From NCBI GenBank assembly GCA_029582265.1, contig CM055826.1, positions 36,092,127 to 36,156,126 of the forward strand: a stretch of DNA of 64,000 nt. The letters are read 5' to 3'. Under the pieces are notes generated by a model. It was not told where the DNA came from and searched no databases. It saw only the letters and a program-made list of their open reading frames with translations. The position numbers and the translations under genes were made by a program. Numbering within the stretch: the first letter of the stretch is position 1; the number at the start of each line of letters is the position of its first letter. This stretch comes from Zoroaster sp. YZ-2022 (lineage: Eukaryota > Echinodermata > Asteroidea > Forcipulatida > Zoroasteridae). Below are positions 1 to 11,576 of this stretch, piece by piece.

Positions 1-914
1 AAAAAACAGGAAATTTACATGTACATGTATGTCTCCAGGGGACAAACATTATTTTGCCAAATAATTAGATTTGGGCAATTCTCCGGTAACGGAGTGACGT
101 CCATTCATGACCCAGCCAACATTTGCCCATCACCTAGAAAATATGTTTTATACTAGACAACTAATCTGTGTATGAAATGGGAGCCAAGATCCAACAGATT
201 CATTGGACACAAATGAGGAAAAAAAATTCACCTGCTGGGTTACTTTAGGGAGGTCAAAGTTTTGGTAACGGAATTACGGCGAAGGACAAGCAGTTTTCAG
301 GTCTTGCATAAATTAATAAATTTATCTCTGTGAAGTAATTTCCAAAAGGGGTGATATTTGTATTCTATACATGTATAGATTTTAGTAGGGTTAATAACTA
401 CAATGCAAAATAAAATTTGAAATATTATTCCTTTATTGAAAAAATTGCTCATGGTAACGGAATTACATCAGGACGGTAACGGAATTACGTATTGTATTTG
501 TACAGGTCTAAAAAATAGCACTAAATGCAAGGCAAAAGGGCAATTCCACAGTAACGGAGTGACACCAAAACACATTTTTCAGATTTTAAACATATTTATC
601 ACAAAGAGTTTATTGATTAATCCTGAAAGTTTGGTAACATTTAACTACCTAGTACTTGTGTCTGTCAGTGTGTGTTTTTTATTTTATTTTCCACTTCCAT
701 TAATTAATTATGAATATTTATTTCCCTGGTAACGGAGTGACGCTGAATGGACATGGGTTTTTTGCTCATTTACTCACTATAAAAACCCTGTGAAATGAAA
801 TGGTTTCAGAGTTGTCTATGGTGTCAATATTAAAGTACAAAGCATATAAGCTTTAATATGATTATGATACCCCACTTAAAAAAAATTGATTGGCTAAAAA
901 AAATTATACAATAT
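1..914. other. AT-rich intergenic DNA with GGTAACGG motifs
   Basis: No open frame here looks like a protein; the longest one (436-732) is AT-rich and matches no family I recognise. The stretch is notable for six copies of a 14-mer, GGTAACGGAGTGAC or GGTAACGGAATTAC, at 85, 264, 453, 475, 550 (one mismatch) and 728. They are treated as a group under 85-5087. Confidence 0.6.
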
Positions 915-1980
915 CAGGCCTGGAATTTCATCATTTTTAGGGCAAGGCCACTTTGGCCTTCGATAGGGGCACATTTTTAAGGGCACCAAAGCCAAAGGGA
1001 AGGGCACCAAGGCCAAAGTAAAAAAGAAAAAAGGGCACTAAGGCCATGTTTTTTTTAACTTAAAGAAACAAGAAAAATTTAAGCACAAATCAATTTTAGG
1101 TGTACAGTACATGTATATTTCCATTTTATTTTCACCAATCTCCTTTCTCAGATTTAAACAATTTGTATTAACAGTATTTCACATTAAGCCTTTTCACATT
1201 AAATGAATGTATTTAATGTATTTAATGTCAGTATAATCACCCCATGGGACGATCTCTACTGGCAACATTCACAAGTTTCTTTTCGTGGCGCAAACGCCAG
1301 CATACGGTACAGCTGATGAGCGATAGGAGCTGCCTTGTTTAACGATGCTACTCACGGAAAGAATTGGCGCAATGCTATTTATTGAATTTTCCAGAGGGCA
1401 ACGCTAAAAATTCCATTGCAGATGCTTGATAAAGTTACGTGTATTGTAGTGAAAGTTGGGCCTTCCGTGGCCGGCTGGGATCGGAAGTAAGGCCGTTTCG
1501 AATTTGGCGGCTACGGCTGTGGCTGCGTCAGCATAGGCTGCCCTGAGCAGCGCTCATTATAGCAGCCGCAACGCAGCGTAGCTGCCAATTCGAACACGGC
1601 TTTAATAACGGGCGGTGGGCGTATATCTGGCGTGAGTCGTGGCTGGCCGGCTGCGCTGCATTACCGTGGAACTCTCACGCATACATGTACATGTATATTC
1701 GAACATTGGGGTCCGTTACAGTGATTTTGTTTTCCTTTGATCTGATCCTTCACACACGTACGTGTAACGTTGATTAATTTTTATTTTGTGTGTGAACGGA
1801 ACGTGCCGAGCCGCATAAAGATCGCGCTGGCATGATCTTCCAAAAAGGGCACAACGGCCATGGGGAAAAAGGGCACGGCAAAATTGGCCGTGATATTGGT
1901 TCATTTGCAAGGGGCATCACGGCCACTAAAAGGGCAACGACGGCAATGGCCGTCGTGGCCGCCGTGAAATTCCAGGCCTG
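915..1980. mobile_element. Non-autonomous DNA transposon, hAT-like, TIR CAGGCCTGGAATTTCA
   Basis: The 16-bp ends CAGGCCTGGAATTTCA (915-930) and its exact reverse complement (1965-1980) delimit the element. CAATAT stands on both sides (909-914 and 1981-1986), a probable target duplication of at least 6 bp. Both ends carry subterminal repeats of the form AAGGGCAC-AAGGCC (about 940-1045 and 1845-1950), as hAT-type elements often do. No transposase frame is visible, so it is non-autonomous. The superfamily is inferred from the CAG-type ends and subterminal repeats. Confidence 0.7.
1491..1600. repeat. GC-rich foldback nested in the 915-1980 element
   Basis: Left arm 1491-1526 and right arm 1565-1600 are imperfect reverse complements; both contain a TTCGAATT core followed by GGC-GCTACG. 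The segment is far more GC-rich than its surroundings, which suggests a separate element inserted inside the larger transposon. Confidence 0.55.
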
Positions 1981-3103
1981 CAATATCCTTAACGATTTTG
2001 TGTCTGGTAACGGAGTGACGGTAACGGAGTACCACATACAATGATATACAAAACAATATGTGCTGCCAAACAATTTACGTAATACCTAAAGTCAATTTTT
2101 ATTGAAGTGAGTTTTAAATAGTAATATTTGATAAGTAATATAATGAGGGATGTGCAGTAATTAATAGAAAAATGAAGTCGACCTTTGACACTATTTTACT
2201 TTATACTGTACATATACATGTACATGTACCTGCATTTATGCCAAGTTGTTACTAAGTTGGAACTGGTACATGTACATGTACGCACATTTCTATGTAGCAG
2301 TGGCCCTCCTTGCTTTCTTACGCTCTCTATCTTTCAACAAGTATTTATCTTTCTTGCAGCTTTTCATGATTCTTTCCCTATATCTACGCTGTTTTTCAAC
2401 ACTCGATAAAGGCATACTGAGGACATGAATGTGAAGAATCAATAACACACCTTTGTAAAATATTTTAATAACACAGAATACTTGCAAAAAATTGCTTTTG
2501 TATACTGTGTACATATCTTGGGTTAAAAGGGCATACTTATACTTGTAAAATTAAATGTGTGTGGTATTACAATTAAAAAACGGAAACTTGTATGTAACTA
2601 CATGTACATGTACAATTAAATAAAAAAATACTCATGTTTCCGTACATGTACATGTACATAGGTTATTCTACCATTAAAAGTTTGGCTAGACAAAGCCAGG
2701 ACAGCAGAGATGAGACTAAAGTTTGAATAAAAAACATCTTGTAACTTAAAATGTTTATTATAAAATCACAAATAATACTCATTTTGTTGTTCCAAGCACT
2801 GAAATTAGGAACAAAGTGTACTCACTTACTGTACAGTGTATCTGTAACTTTTCACCGTGGTTAGCCAAGAACCTGTGTCTATCCTCATTAATGAACAGCA
2901 TACAATGCCTTAATCCATGACGCTCAAACAATTTAACTTCCCACCAATTTCTTAAAAAATGAATATTCATTCCAAAAGCATTGTTTTGATTGGCCTATGC
3001 ATGATATTTAATTATGCACTCAACTTCTATAATAAAATGTTCCAAACATGTACGGTCCACATGCAACCCCATTTATTTCACACATGATAGTCACATGAAT
3101 GTA
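1981..3103. other. Intergenic, no gene seen
   Basis: AT-rich sequence with two tandem GGTAACGG motifs (2006-2033) and several TACATGTACATG palindromic runs (about 2214, 2268, 2600 and 2644). The short open frames are unsupported. Confidence 0.5.
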
Positions 3104-3863
3104 CAGGGTGTCCCAGAAAAAAGGTAATTCTGACAATAAGGGTTAATTTTGACAAAGATATACTTTTTATGGCTATTAATCATGTTTTACCATAAAGTAG
3201 GAGCAAAATGCTTTCCAGTGGTATCTTGATTGCATTCCTCTGGTCATGCATTGTTTGGAAAATGCTATGTGAAAACCCTTTTGGGACAGTTCATGGTCAG
3301 ACATGAGCAGCACATTCAGATATGGCCCGAGGGAAATCTAACGTTTGAAAGCATGTGATAGGTACAAGATGTTTATCAATTGGTGATATTTATTCAATAC
3401 TGAATTATGCACCAACACCTTCCATGTGCCCACCTCCTCTTTCGATGCAAAGTCCACAACGGCGGCGCATGTCAGCCACAGCTCGTCTCACCATTGCAGG
3501 ATCATCACGTAAGATTTCGACCTCATGTTGAATGCGGGCTTGCAAATCCTGAAGGTTACGTGGTGGACTGGTGAACACTTTGTTCTTCAAATACCCCACA
3601 AGAAAAAGTCACAGGGTGAAATCCGGTGACCTGGCAGCCATTCCACAGCATGTCTGACCATGAACTGTCCCAAAAGGGTTTTCACGTAGCATTTTCCAAA
3701 CAATGGTGCTCAGTGATGCATGACCAGAGGAATGCAATCAAGATACCACTGGAAAGCATTTTGCTCCTACTTTATGGTAAAACATGATTAATAGCCATAA
3801 AAAGCATATCTTTGTCAAAATTAACCCTTATTGTCAGAATTACCTCTTTTCTGGGACACCCTG
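3104..3863. mobile_element. Tc1/mariner-type foldback element, TA target site
   Basis: The ends CAGGGTGTCCCAGAAAA and TTTTCTGGGACACCCTG are flanked by TA on each side (3102-3103, 3864-3865). The inverted arms are about 190-200 bp long: roughly 3104-3305 pairs with 3660-3863 with few mismatches. Between the arms lies a relic of the 3' end of a transposase gene on the minus strand. The element therefore looks like an internally deleted, non-autonomous copy of an IS630/Tc1/mariner transposon. Confidence 0.8.
3405..3640 (-). pseudogene. C-terminal relic of a Tc1/mariner transposase
   Basis: Read on the minus strand, the translation runs from a degenerate RSPDFTLCDFFLWG region into YLKNKVFTSPPRNLQDLQ and ends with RRRCGLCIERGGGHMEG. 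The SPD-(L/F)-T-x-x-DFFLWG block is the familiar end of the catalytic domain in this transposase class, and the GGGH ending is also typical. One base is missing between the WG and YLK codons (near 3597), so the frame is broken. Only about the last third of the protein remains, and it lies inside the foldback element. Confidence 0.7.
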
Positions 3864-3928
3864 TATAGGCAGAAATTCTGAATACACAGCAGCAGAAAAT
3901 GTAAGATGTGTGTGTTATGCAATGGGAT

Positions 3929-3988
3929 GTCACTCCGTTACCGTCACTCTGTTACCGTCACTCCGTTACTGAATAGTAACGGAGTGAC
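3929..3988. repeat. Tandem 14-mers followed by a perfect 14-bp hairpin
   Basis: Three consecutive 14-mers (GTCACTCCGTTACC, GTCACTCTGTTACC, GTCACTCCGTTACT at 3929, 3943 and 3957) are followed after GAAT by AGTAACGGAGTGAC (3975-3988). The last two copies form a perfect 14-bp stem with a 4-base loop. Confidence 0.85.
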
Positions 3989-4159
3989 CTAATTAATATG
4001 ATTTTAATTACTAAACAAATGTTACACAGATTTCCTAATTAAGTGCTTTTATTAGGCTTATGTTAAGTTGATTTGGCCAGAAAATTTCATTGATCTTATA
4101 CTTTGATTTTTTAAATTTTTCTAAAAAATGGCATTTTACGGTAACGGAGTGACAATTTA

Positions 4160-7100
4160 TTAATTATGCGATTAATCCCAATTTATTATGCAAAAATTAT
4201 TTTATTTTATTTTTAATCTACATGTATATTTTATCCTCACATCATCATTAAATTTAGTTTCTAATGTCTTATTTAAGGAATAATTTGAACAATAATTAAT
4301 TTAAGTGTTTTTACAATTTTTTTACAATTTTGCGATAATAACCATGAAAAATGAAATTTCAGGTATTTAATGTTCAAAATTTGAAAATTGTTATACATAT
4401 CTGGAAAATACAGATTTTAAGCTTTTATTTGATACTAATTTTGTTGAAGTCCTGTAAGTTTGAAATTTTTGATGTTTTGTCCCATTTGGCGTGGAACTGC
4501 CCAAAAACAGTAATAAAAAAACAGTATTTTACTTGAATTTCTACATTTAGGCATATCCATTTTGTGTTTTTTTATGATATGCAATAATGTTCTCACAAGT
4601 ACATATCCTGAACATACATGTACATGTACATAATCCAATTAAATCATGCCAACTTATAACAATTTCCAACCAAATTAATGAGCGTTTACTACAAGTCCAT
4701 AACCACTGTACAAATACATGTACAATAGCATACTTTTGCATTCAAACTAAACATTGTCATATTTATTAGGAAACAGTGTTTTTTAACTTTTTTATTGAAA
4801 AATATTTATTAATTAACATTAAATAAAAGTTTGTCACAGAAGATGTCAAAAGTCACAGTAAGTCATTGTACCAGTAATAAAAACTTGAAAGTGCAAATCC
4901 TTAACCCTGGTTACTGTAATTCCGTTACCGTATATTAAAGTACTAAGCAAATGTCCGAAAGTTTTTTGTTTTTTTATAACACTTGTAGGTACATTGTATA
5001 TTTAGAAAAAAACAATGTTGGGATTTTTATTTTTATTTTCTTTGCCCCAAAAAATACTTTTGTGCATTATTTTGGTAACGGAATTATGTGTGATTTTCTC
5101 ATGTTTTATTTTAAAATTTTTGGAGAACACGAAAAATAATTTTAATTTTTTTACATAATCTTTGGTACAATGGATATCTAGACACACAAACAATTGTTTT
5201 CCCACAAGGCCTCCACTAATCACAATGTCCAAGAGAATTAAATTTGAATTTTTAAAGAAAATTCCACATTTTGAGACTTGCCAAAATCCATATTTCTCCC
5301 AGAAAACACAATTTTTTCGAATTTTAACCACTTGGATTGGATTCCCTATGAAATTCTGGTCTAGAATCAATATGAACTATTCGTCTATTGCTAATGTAAA
5401 TTTTTGACAATTTTTTCTCAGACCTCGATCTTAACTGTGGCCACTGGGGCCATTGCTGTGGTGCCCCTCCCAGTTGGCCCATAATGCCCCTTTGGTTGGC
5501 CTTGAAATTTTGATGCAACCAAGGCTGAAGTGGCCATGACCTCTCAATCCTTATTGATAGTAAAATGAAAGCACCTGAGGCATAAATGTTTCTATGGGTG
5601 TTACCATCATCAAACTTTACACCAAGTAAGAACTACGTGTATTTAAAAAATGTGATCAAATTTATGTTTTTTGAAACGTGTGTAATAGGAATAAGCAGTG
5701 GTGTACATGTGATTTAATGAAAGGCAACATACATGTATTCATGGTTACATTACCCCTTATTTATTTAGGACTTTTCAACGGATTAAACATGTTCCTTAGT
5801 GAATTGTACATGTACAAAGTTTACAAACTAGAGTGTATACAACCCTTATAATGTTGATCTTGTAGTAAGGTTCTTTTATAAGGGCACTTCCATTAGGAAA
5901 TTGAAATGTCTATATGTAGGAAATTGCTTGCGTGGACTTTGTTGCACATCAATTTGTTTGTTGATGTACCATACATTGTCCTGGGGATTCAATAGTTTAT
6001 GTGTAGGTGTGTATACATATATCCAGGAAGTAATCACATGATTCAGATTGCATTAAGTATGGCTTTCCTAATTAATTCAATCATTTCCTGACTAAGAAAA
6101 AAACGTAAGACACTATCAACATTGAAAGAAAGTTACTACAGAAGTACATGTAGATATCTATCTAGCTGATAACAAAATCTAATTGATTTCTGCGCACAAT
6201 GCATGTCTACAAATTAAAAAATAATTTCATTTGTTGGGTTCTATCTATATCATGAGTGACTTATTTATTTTTTTTTTCAAAAAGATGCTGGATGGCAAAC
6301 TTTTACAAATTTGATAATTCCTTTTTTCTGTAGGATGAAACTGAAAGCATTTCAAATGAAATCATTTCTCATGATGACACTGTACATGTACGTGCTACAT
6401 AATGTTTGTTTGTGTGTATTTTTTCCATTTCATGTACATATTTATTTCAAAAGTAAAAATCACAAAGCTACACATGTACATGTATACAAATCCAGTAAAA
6501 TTAGCAAAAATAAATCATAAATGTTACTCAGTATAGTACCTAAAACAAAAATATTGATAAAGTACAATATGAAGGTTCTTCCAGGAAGAATTAGCTGTGA
6601 TATTGACCCTCATTTGCTGATAGAACTATAGGGTCCAATAAGTATTAACATGTGTACAGTGGGGTATCCCTCCATGGGGTAACCGACTAACCCTTGAGGG
6701 TAATGTGCATCTAGATCAAAATGAATGTGTGTGGGAGGTGTGTTGCAGTGCTACATGTAACTGTATCAATCAGTCAATGATTTTGTACATGTAGCTCTCA
6801 TTCACACAACAATTGAAGCATTGAACAAGGTGTGGGTGACAGAGAATAGATAATTTACATACATTTATGTCATGTTGTGCAAGTACAGTATGCATTGTAC
6901 AAGATAAAGGAGTTTTGTCAGTTTTCTAGCCAGAGAGGATTGGCCATCATTGTTCATTTTTATGGCTTCCTGGAAACTTTCCAGGAACTGGGGGAGGGGG
7001 TGGGTGGTAGGGAGAGGGTAAGACCAAGACTTGACCTTGTGCTTGTGAGTCACTGCAGAGATATCCACAGGTGACAGACTTAGGTTAAAGAATTGTATCA

Positions 7101-8290
7101 AAACAGGTACATAACAAATTAATATCATATGTTTGTGTAGGAAATGAATGCCATTGTAACTTACAATAAGAATTGAATTCCAATTAAATTTCCCTGTGTC
7201 CTTGATAACTTAATCACATTTATACTCTCTCTGTAGAGAGTCTGTGAACTTATCCATGCAAGAAATTTACTTTTCTTAACAACATTGTATGGAATGTCTT
7301 GACTGTTGTGAAGTTGGCGACCGTAGACAATATTATTGCATACAGTAGGCCTACATGTACATGTACGTAGTTAGGAACAGTGTTTTGCTGCTTAAATTGA
7401 TTTTAATACAAAATTCATACATTTAGGCAGTCATGCACAACAAACTGTACACACATGTGTACATGCAGTGATCCATGAGTCCTCTCATTCTGAGTTCATA
7501 ATATTATTTATGTGTTATTCATCTTTCCCACTTCTTAAGATGTAAAGTCCTGGCGCCACACACACACAACTGATGCAAACCGTCTGTGCATTAGTAGTAT
7601 GCATTGTGTGTCACTGAGTTGTTTATAAATTGGCCCCATAACATGGATACTTTGGTTATGGAGATGTTGTTTAAAATGTTGACAGCACGTGTCTTGAGAA
7701 GTGGAATGATCAAGGTGGCGCCGTAATATGGATAATGCCCTTGTCGAGATTGCCGTCAATGTTCCTTCAGCCTTAATGTACTTGGCCAGCATAGGCATGA
7801 GACGGTAGTAGATACACAATGGACATAGGGAGGCAAAGTCAATTACAGCTAATTGCTCCAACCATGCAAGTATTATAAACTTTATCATGTTTATCAGGAC
7901 ACATGGTTTGAATAGACTGTATGTTTTATTATTTGCTGCAGACTGACTGTTTTATACTTGAATACATTACTTGAACACAAATCTATTGTTTGAAATCAAC
8001 ATTTTTTTTTTTTTAACCGAACCGGCTCCAGAAATTGTGGAACCGCCCAAGCCTAGTGACCAGTTGTTAATCAATCAGAATGTCTAAACTGCTTTAGACA
8101 TTTATAAATCATTAAACTACATATAAGACATTAAGTTAGCAGTGATCTTTTTGTGCGTAATTTAACAAAAACTCTGCTCGGTTTCAAATGTCAAGCTAGA
8201 CGGTAAGTAGTTTCAGTAAATTATACTTTATGGTGTAGTTTAGTAGTCACTTGTTTTTTGTTTTTTTTCCCCCTTATGCATTTTACACCC
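4160..8290. other. Intergenic AT-rich DNA, no gene seen
   Basis: Mostly AT-rich sequence with TACATGTA palindromes. Near 5594-5640 there is a copy of a short dispersed repeat with core ACTTTACACCAAGTA, also seen near 25552, 29325, 48190 and 48630. The open frame at 7535-7888 (-) matches no family I know. A weakly gene-like purine-rich stretch at 6985-7075 lacks splice signals. Confidence 0.45.
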
Positions 8291-8298
8291 TTTCTGTG

Positions 8299-8860
8299 TA
8301 CAGGGACGCTTTCTTTACACTAATACATTTTGTAATAAAAGTTGTAATGCTCATTTTGAAAAGCAAATCTATATTTTTTATTAGCAAAGTGTGAAGTTTA
8401 TGTAGATGTAGCATATTGCAATGTGATGGAAATCTGTCACTGTTCATCCCATTGTAGTCTCTGCAGCAGGTACATGTATACACATGTATGTATTTTGATT
8501 AACCCTCCTATACAGTGCAGTTGCCATAGAATTGTCAGACCTTTCAAAACCTTTCAAGTTTGCTGTACTGAAGGGTTTTGAAAGGTGAGAAAACTGTCTG
8601 ACAAAAGGGACCTACATGTATGAAAGGTTTCGAAAGGTGTAACAACTCTCTGAACAAACTGGTGTTGAAATGTTTCAATACCTTTCAAAGGGTATTTTGT
8701 AATAAAAGTGTGGTAATGTTCAGTAGCAAAAGCAAATTCTATAGGGTTTTAAAGGGTTCATAATAATTGATAGCCATTTTGGCCCGTAAGCAGATTTTGA
8801 AAGGTTTTGAAAGGTCAAACCACATGTATGTATTTTGATTAATGTGCCATCTCTTACAAG
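8299..8860. repeat. Diverged duplication with TTTTGAAAGGT motif cluster
   Basis: A direct repeat CACATGTATGTATTTTGATT occurs at about 8481 and again at about 8821. Upstream of each copy there is a related stretch beginning GTAATAAAAGT (about 8331 and 8698). Between the copies, TTTTGAAAGGT or its complement recurs at least seven times (8540-8820). The left copy joins a TTAACCCTCC motif that resembles the ends of the TTAA-flanked MITEs elsewhere in the window. Confidence 0.5.
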
Positions 8861-8895
8861 AGATGAACTTTGTCACTTAGCATATTTGCACAGTA

Positions 8896-9743
8896 CACAG
8901 TGGTTTAAGACCCAGACATCGGGTCCGATTTTTTTTCTGAGATAACTTAAAATAATTGTTTACTTAATTATGAAGATCCAGTTTTATGAACCAAAATTGC
9001 TTTTTTGAAATATATTACATTGTTTTTAAGAAATTTTAGTTAGCTTGTATAGAATGACATGAGTTAAACAGACAAAAAACACACATCCTAATATTTTAAA
9101 AAGCATCTGCTAAAGGCATATTTCAAATGGTTTGAGAAAAAAAATACTGCTTGTTAATTTTGCTAATTAAATAGTCTTTCGAACTGTAAAAGTATAATGC
9201 GGACCGATAATTGTATGATAGTGCAATTATGCTTTGAAATCTTTAACTAAAATGGCCCAAAAATGTTATTATTTTACAAATTTAGGGTAACACATTTTCA
9301 AAATAAGCCAGAAAAGGCCTGGATGGAATGCCATAACTTTGTTATATATTGATAGAGTAACTATCTGTTGTGACTAGAAATTCACGGCAAATTAGCGCAA
9401 ATGAAATTTTACACCCCAAAATACGATTATTCAGGATGCTGTTTTCAACAAAAAACGTTGTTTTACGCGCGAAAAAATAGCGCCCTCTGTTGACTGAAAC
9501 TAGCCAGCGCGATGCAGCTACTACAATTTTCAATTGAATTGCGCCCTCTCTTGAAAGTGAACTTATTTTTATACAAAATTATTGGCAAAATTTCATGAAT
9601 GAAGTTTCTGCTGACGTTAAAAAACATTTCCTTAGTCCAGAAGAGGTATGTGCAAATTCTTGGTAATTTTTATAAATGTTTTGACCGTTTTTGTACTGAA
9701 GTGTACTGATGTCTGGGTCATATAGGGTTTTAAACCACTGTGC
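8896..9743. mobile_element. Non-autonomous DNA transposon, TIR CACAGTGGTTTAA
   Basis: The left end CACAGTGGTTTAAGACCCAGACATC pairs with the right end, which reads GATGTCTGGGTC then a short insertion and TTTAAACCACTGTG. CAGTA stands directly outside both ends, a possible 5-bp target duplication. The interior holds no protein-like frame. Confidence 0.6.
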
Positions 9744-10002
9744 AGTAGCTACAGAAACCATTTGTTTTAAGAGTTCATCCATGGCTGCACGGTCAAATAT
9801 TAATGGCTTGGGGCAGATTTACATGTAAAACCCATAGAGCTACAGTGTGTACTGTACAGTGTATTGTAATTTGATCAGCTTTATGGCATGGGTTCATGTA
9901 AAATGTTATGGTGTACATGTATGTTACATAGTACATTGAACATCTACATTACATGTTACATACTGTATTAACCCTAACCTTCCCAAATCCTCCAAAATCC
10001 TC

Positions 10003-10296
10003 TTTGCTAAAGTGAAGGATTTTGAAGGATTGAGGTTACATGCTGCATGCTCTTTGCTAAAGTGAAGGATTTTGAAGGATTGAGGTTACACTGTACATGC
10101 TCTTTGCTAAAGTGAAGGATTTTGAAGGATTGAGGTTACATGCTGCATGCTCTTTGCTAAAGTGAAGGATTTTGAAGGATTGAGGTTACACTGTACATGC
10201 TACATGCTCTTTGCTAAAGTGAAGGATTTTGAAGGATTGAGGTTACATGTACATGCTCTTTGCTAAAGTGAAGGATTTTTGAGGATTGAGGTTATT
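10003..10296. repeat. Tandem array, about 58-bp unit, six copies
   Basis: The unit is CTTTGCTAAAGTGAAGGATT then TTGAAGGATTGAGGTTACA plus a TGCTGCATG or CTGTACATG linker, six times. The linker alternates between two forms, giving a two-unit higher-order period at the start. Confidence 0.85.
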
Positions 10297-10446
10297 AGGC
10301 ATACTTGCCTTTCCATGGTACACTGTACATGTACATCCATGTTTGTTGTTGTGATTGCAAGGTCAGTGCTTGAGTCAGTGGACACTGTTCATTGCTCCAT
10401 GCATGCAGGGAGGGTCCCTGGCCACACATGTGTGCATACATGTCAT

Positions 10447-10981
10447 GTAATTGCTTTTGGAGGATTCAGGTTATGTGTAAGCAAATGGGCCTAGGGAGTT
10501 AGGAAGGATTCAGGTTACATGTATGTGTAAGCAAATGGGCCTAGGGAGTTAGGAAGGATTCAGGTTATGTGTAAGCAAATGGGCCTAGGGAGTTACATGT
10601 AGGAAGGATTCAGGTTATGTGTAAGCAAATGGGCCTAGGGAGTTACATGTAGGAAGGATTCAGGTTATGTGCAAGCAAATGGGCCTAGGGAGTTACATGT
10701 AGGAAGGATTCAGGTTATGTGTAAGTAAATGGGCCTAGGGAGTTAGGAAGGGTTCAGGTTATGTGTAAGCAAATGGGCCTAGGGAGTTAGGAAGGATTCA
10801 GATTATGTGTTTAAGCAAATGGGCCTAGGGAGTTAGGAAGGATTCAGATTATGTGTAAGCAAATGGGCCTAGGGAGTTACATGTAGGAAGGATTCAGGTT
10901 ATGTGTAAGCAAATGGGCCTAGGGAGTTACATGTAGGAAGGATTCAGGTTATGTGTAAGCAAATGGGCCTAGGGAGTTAGG
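10447..10981. repeat. Tandem array, about 46-54-bp unit, about 11 copies
   Basis: The unit contains GGATTCAGGTTATGTGTAAG followed by CAAATGGGCCTAGGGAGTTA. Some copies carry an extra ACATGT before AGGAAGG, giving two length classes. The array ends flush with the right terminus of the host MITE. Confidence 0.85.
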
Positions 10982-11012
10982 GTTAATTGAATTAAATTAC
11001 ATTACCTTAGCA

Positions 11013-11322
11013 TTAACCCTAACCCTCTAGGGTATTTTGGCTAGAAACCCTGCCAGACGCATCAGATTGCATCGTTTGTCAAAGTGACTTGGCTGCCCAG
11101 TGCAGCAAGATCCATCTGGTCACAAATCTCAAGGCCGAACTGCCTCAGAGTCTGTGGTCACCAAACGCAGCAGGATACAACTCTGGCATTGTTCAATGGG
11201 ACCAGCTCTCAATAGCCTCAGACTTGGCTGCTTATGCACTGGTGTTGACAGCTGAATGCATCAAAGTGCACCAGACCTTTCCACCTGATGCACTGTGCTG
11301 CGTCTGGCAGGGTTAGGGTTAA
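11013..11322. mobile_element. TTAA-flanked MITE (piggyBac-like termini)
   Basis: TTAA at 11013-11016 and 11319-11322, with inner ends CCCTAACCCT and AGGGTTAGGG followed by matching subterminal blocks (AACCCTGCCAGACGCA and TGCGTCTGGCAGGGTT). A longer sibling with the same ends lies at 13840-14523. Confidence 0.75.
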
Positions 11323-11576
11323 GAACCAAAACTACTGGTGTTGGACATTTACACAGTACATGTACATGAGTTGTACATGTACATGTATACAGTGCAGTGT
11401 GTATCAGTTGTGGAACTGTTATGTACATGTAGCTGTTAATGTTAAAAAATAAATAAACAAAGCCTTTCATGATGTTTAGACCTCATTTCAGTTGATGTTT
11501 ACATGTTTTGACAGAATATGAAGTATTTTAGAACCAATTCATCATTTGGAAATGATGACACGTAAATGTGTGTTCA

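Larger units (their letters stand above)
85..5087. repeat. Cluster of dispersed 14-mers GGTAACGGAGTGAC / GGTAACGGAATTAC
   Basis: About 14 copies occur in the first 5.1 kb. On the + strand they are at 85, 264, 453, 475, 550, 728, 2006, 2020 (partial), 3975, 4140 and 5074 (last base differs). In reverse orientation they are at 3929, 3943, 3957 and 4916. Two subtypes differ only at GAGTGAC versus GAATTAC. I noticed none in the other 59 kb. The DNA between copies is unrelated AT-rich sequence, and some copies touch transposons, so this is not a simple satellite. The first half contains AACGG, which resembles a MYB recognition core, but that link is speculative. Confidence 0.75.
9968..10986. mobile_element. 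TTAA-flanked MITE expanded by internal tandem arrays
   Basis: TTAA at 9968-9971 and 10983-10986 brackets CCCTAAC ... GTTAGGG termini, the arrangement seen in piggyBac-type elements (TTAA target, CCC ends). Almost the whole interior consists of two different tandem arrays, annotated separately, so a short MITE appears to have been expanded by internal duplication. Confidence 0.65.

Noticed and set aside
7535..7888. 117-codon minus-strand ORF
   Set aside because: No family resemblance, no splice context, and parts of it look like an internally duplicated non-coding sequence.
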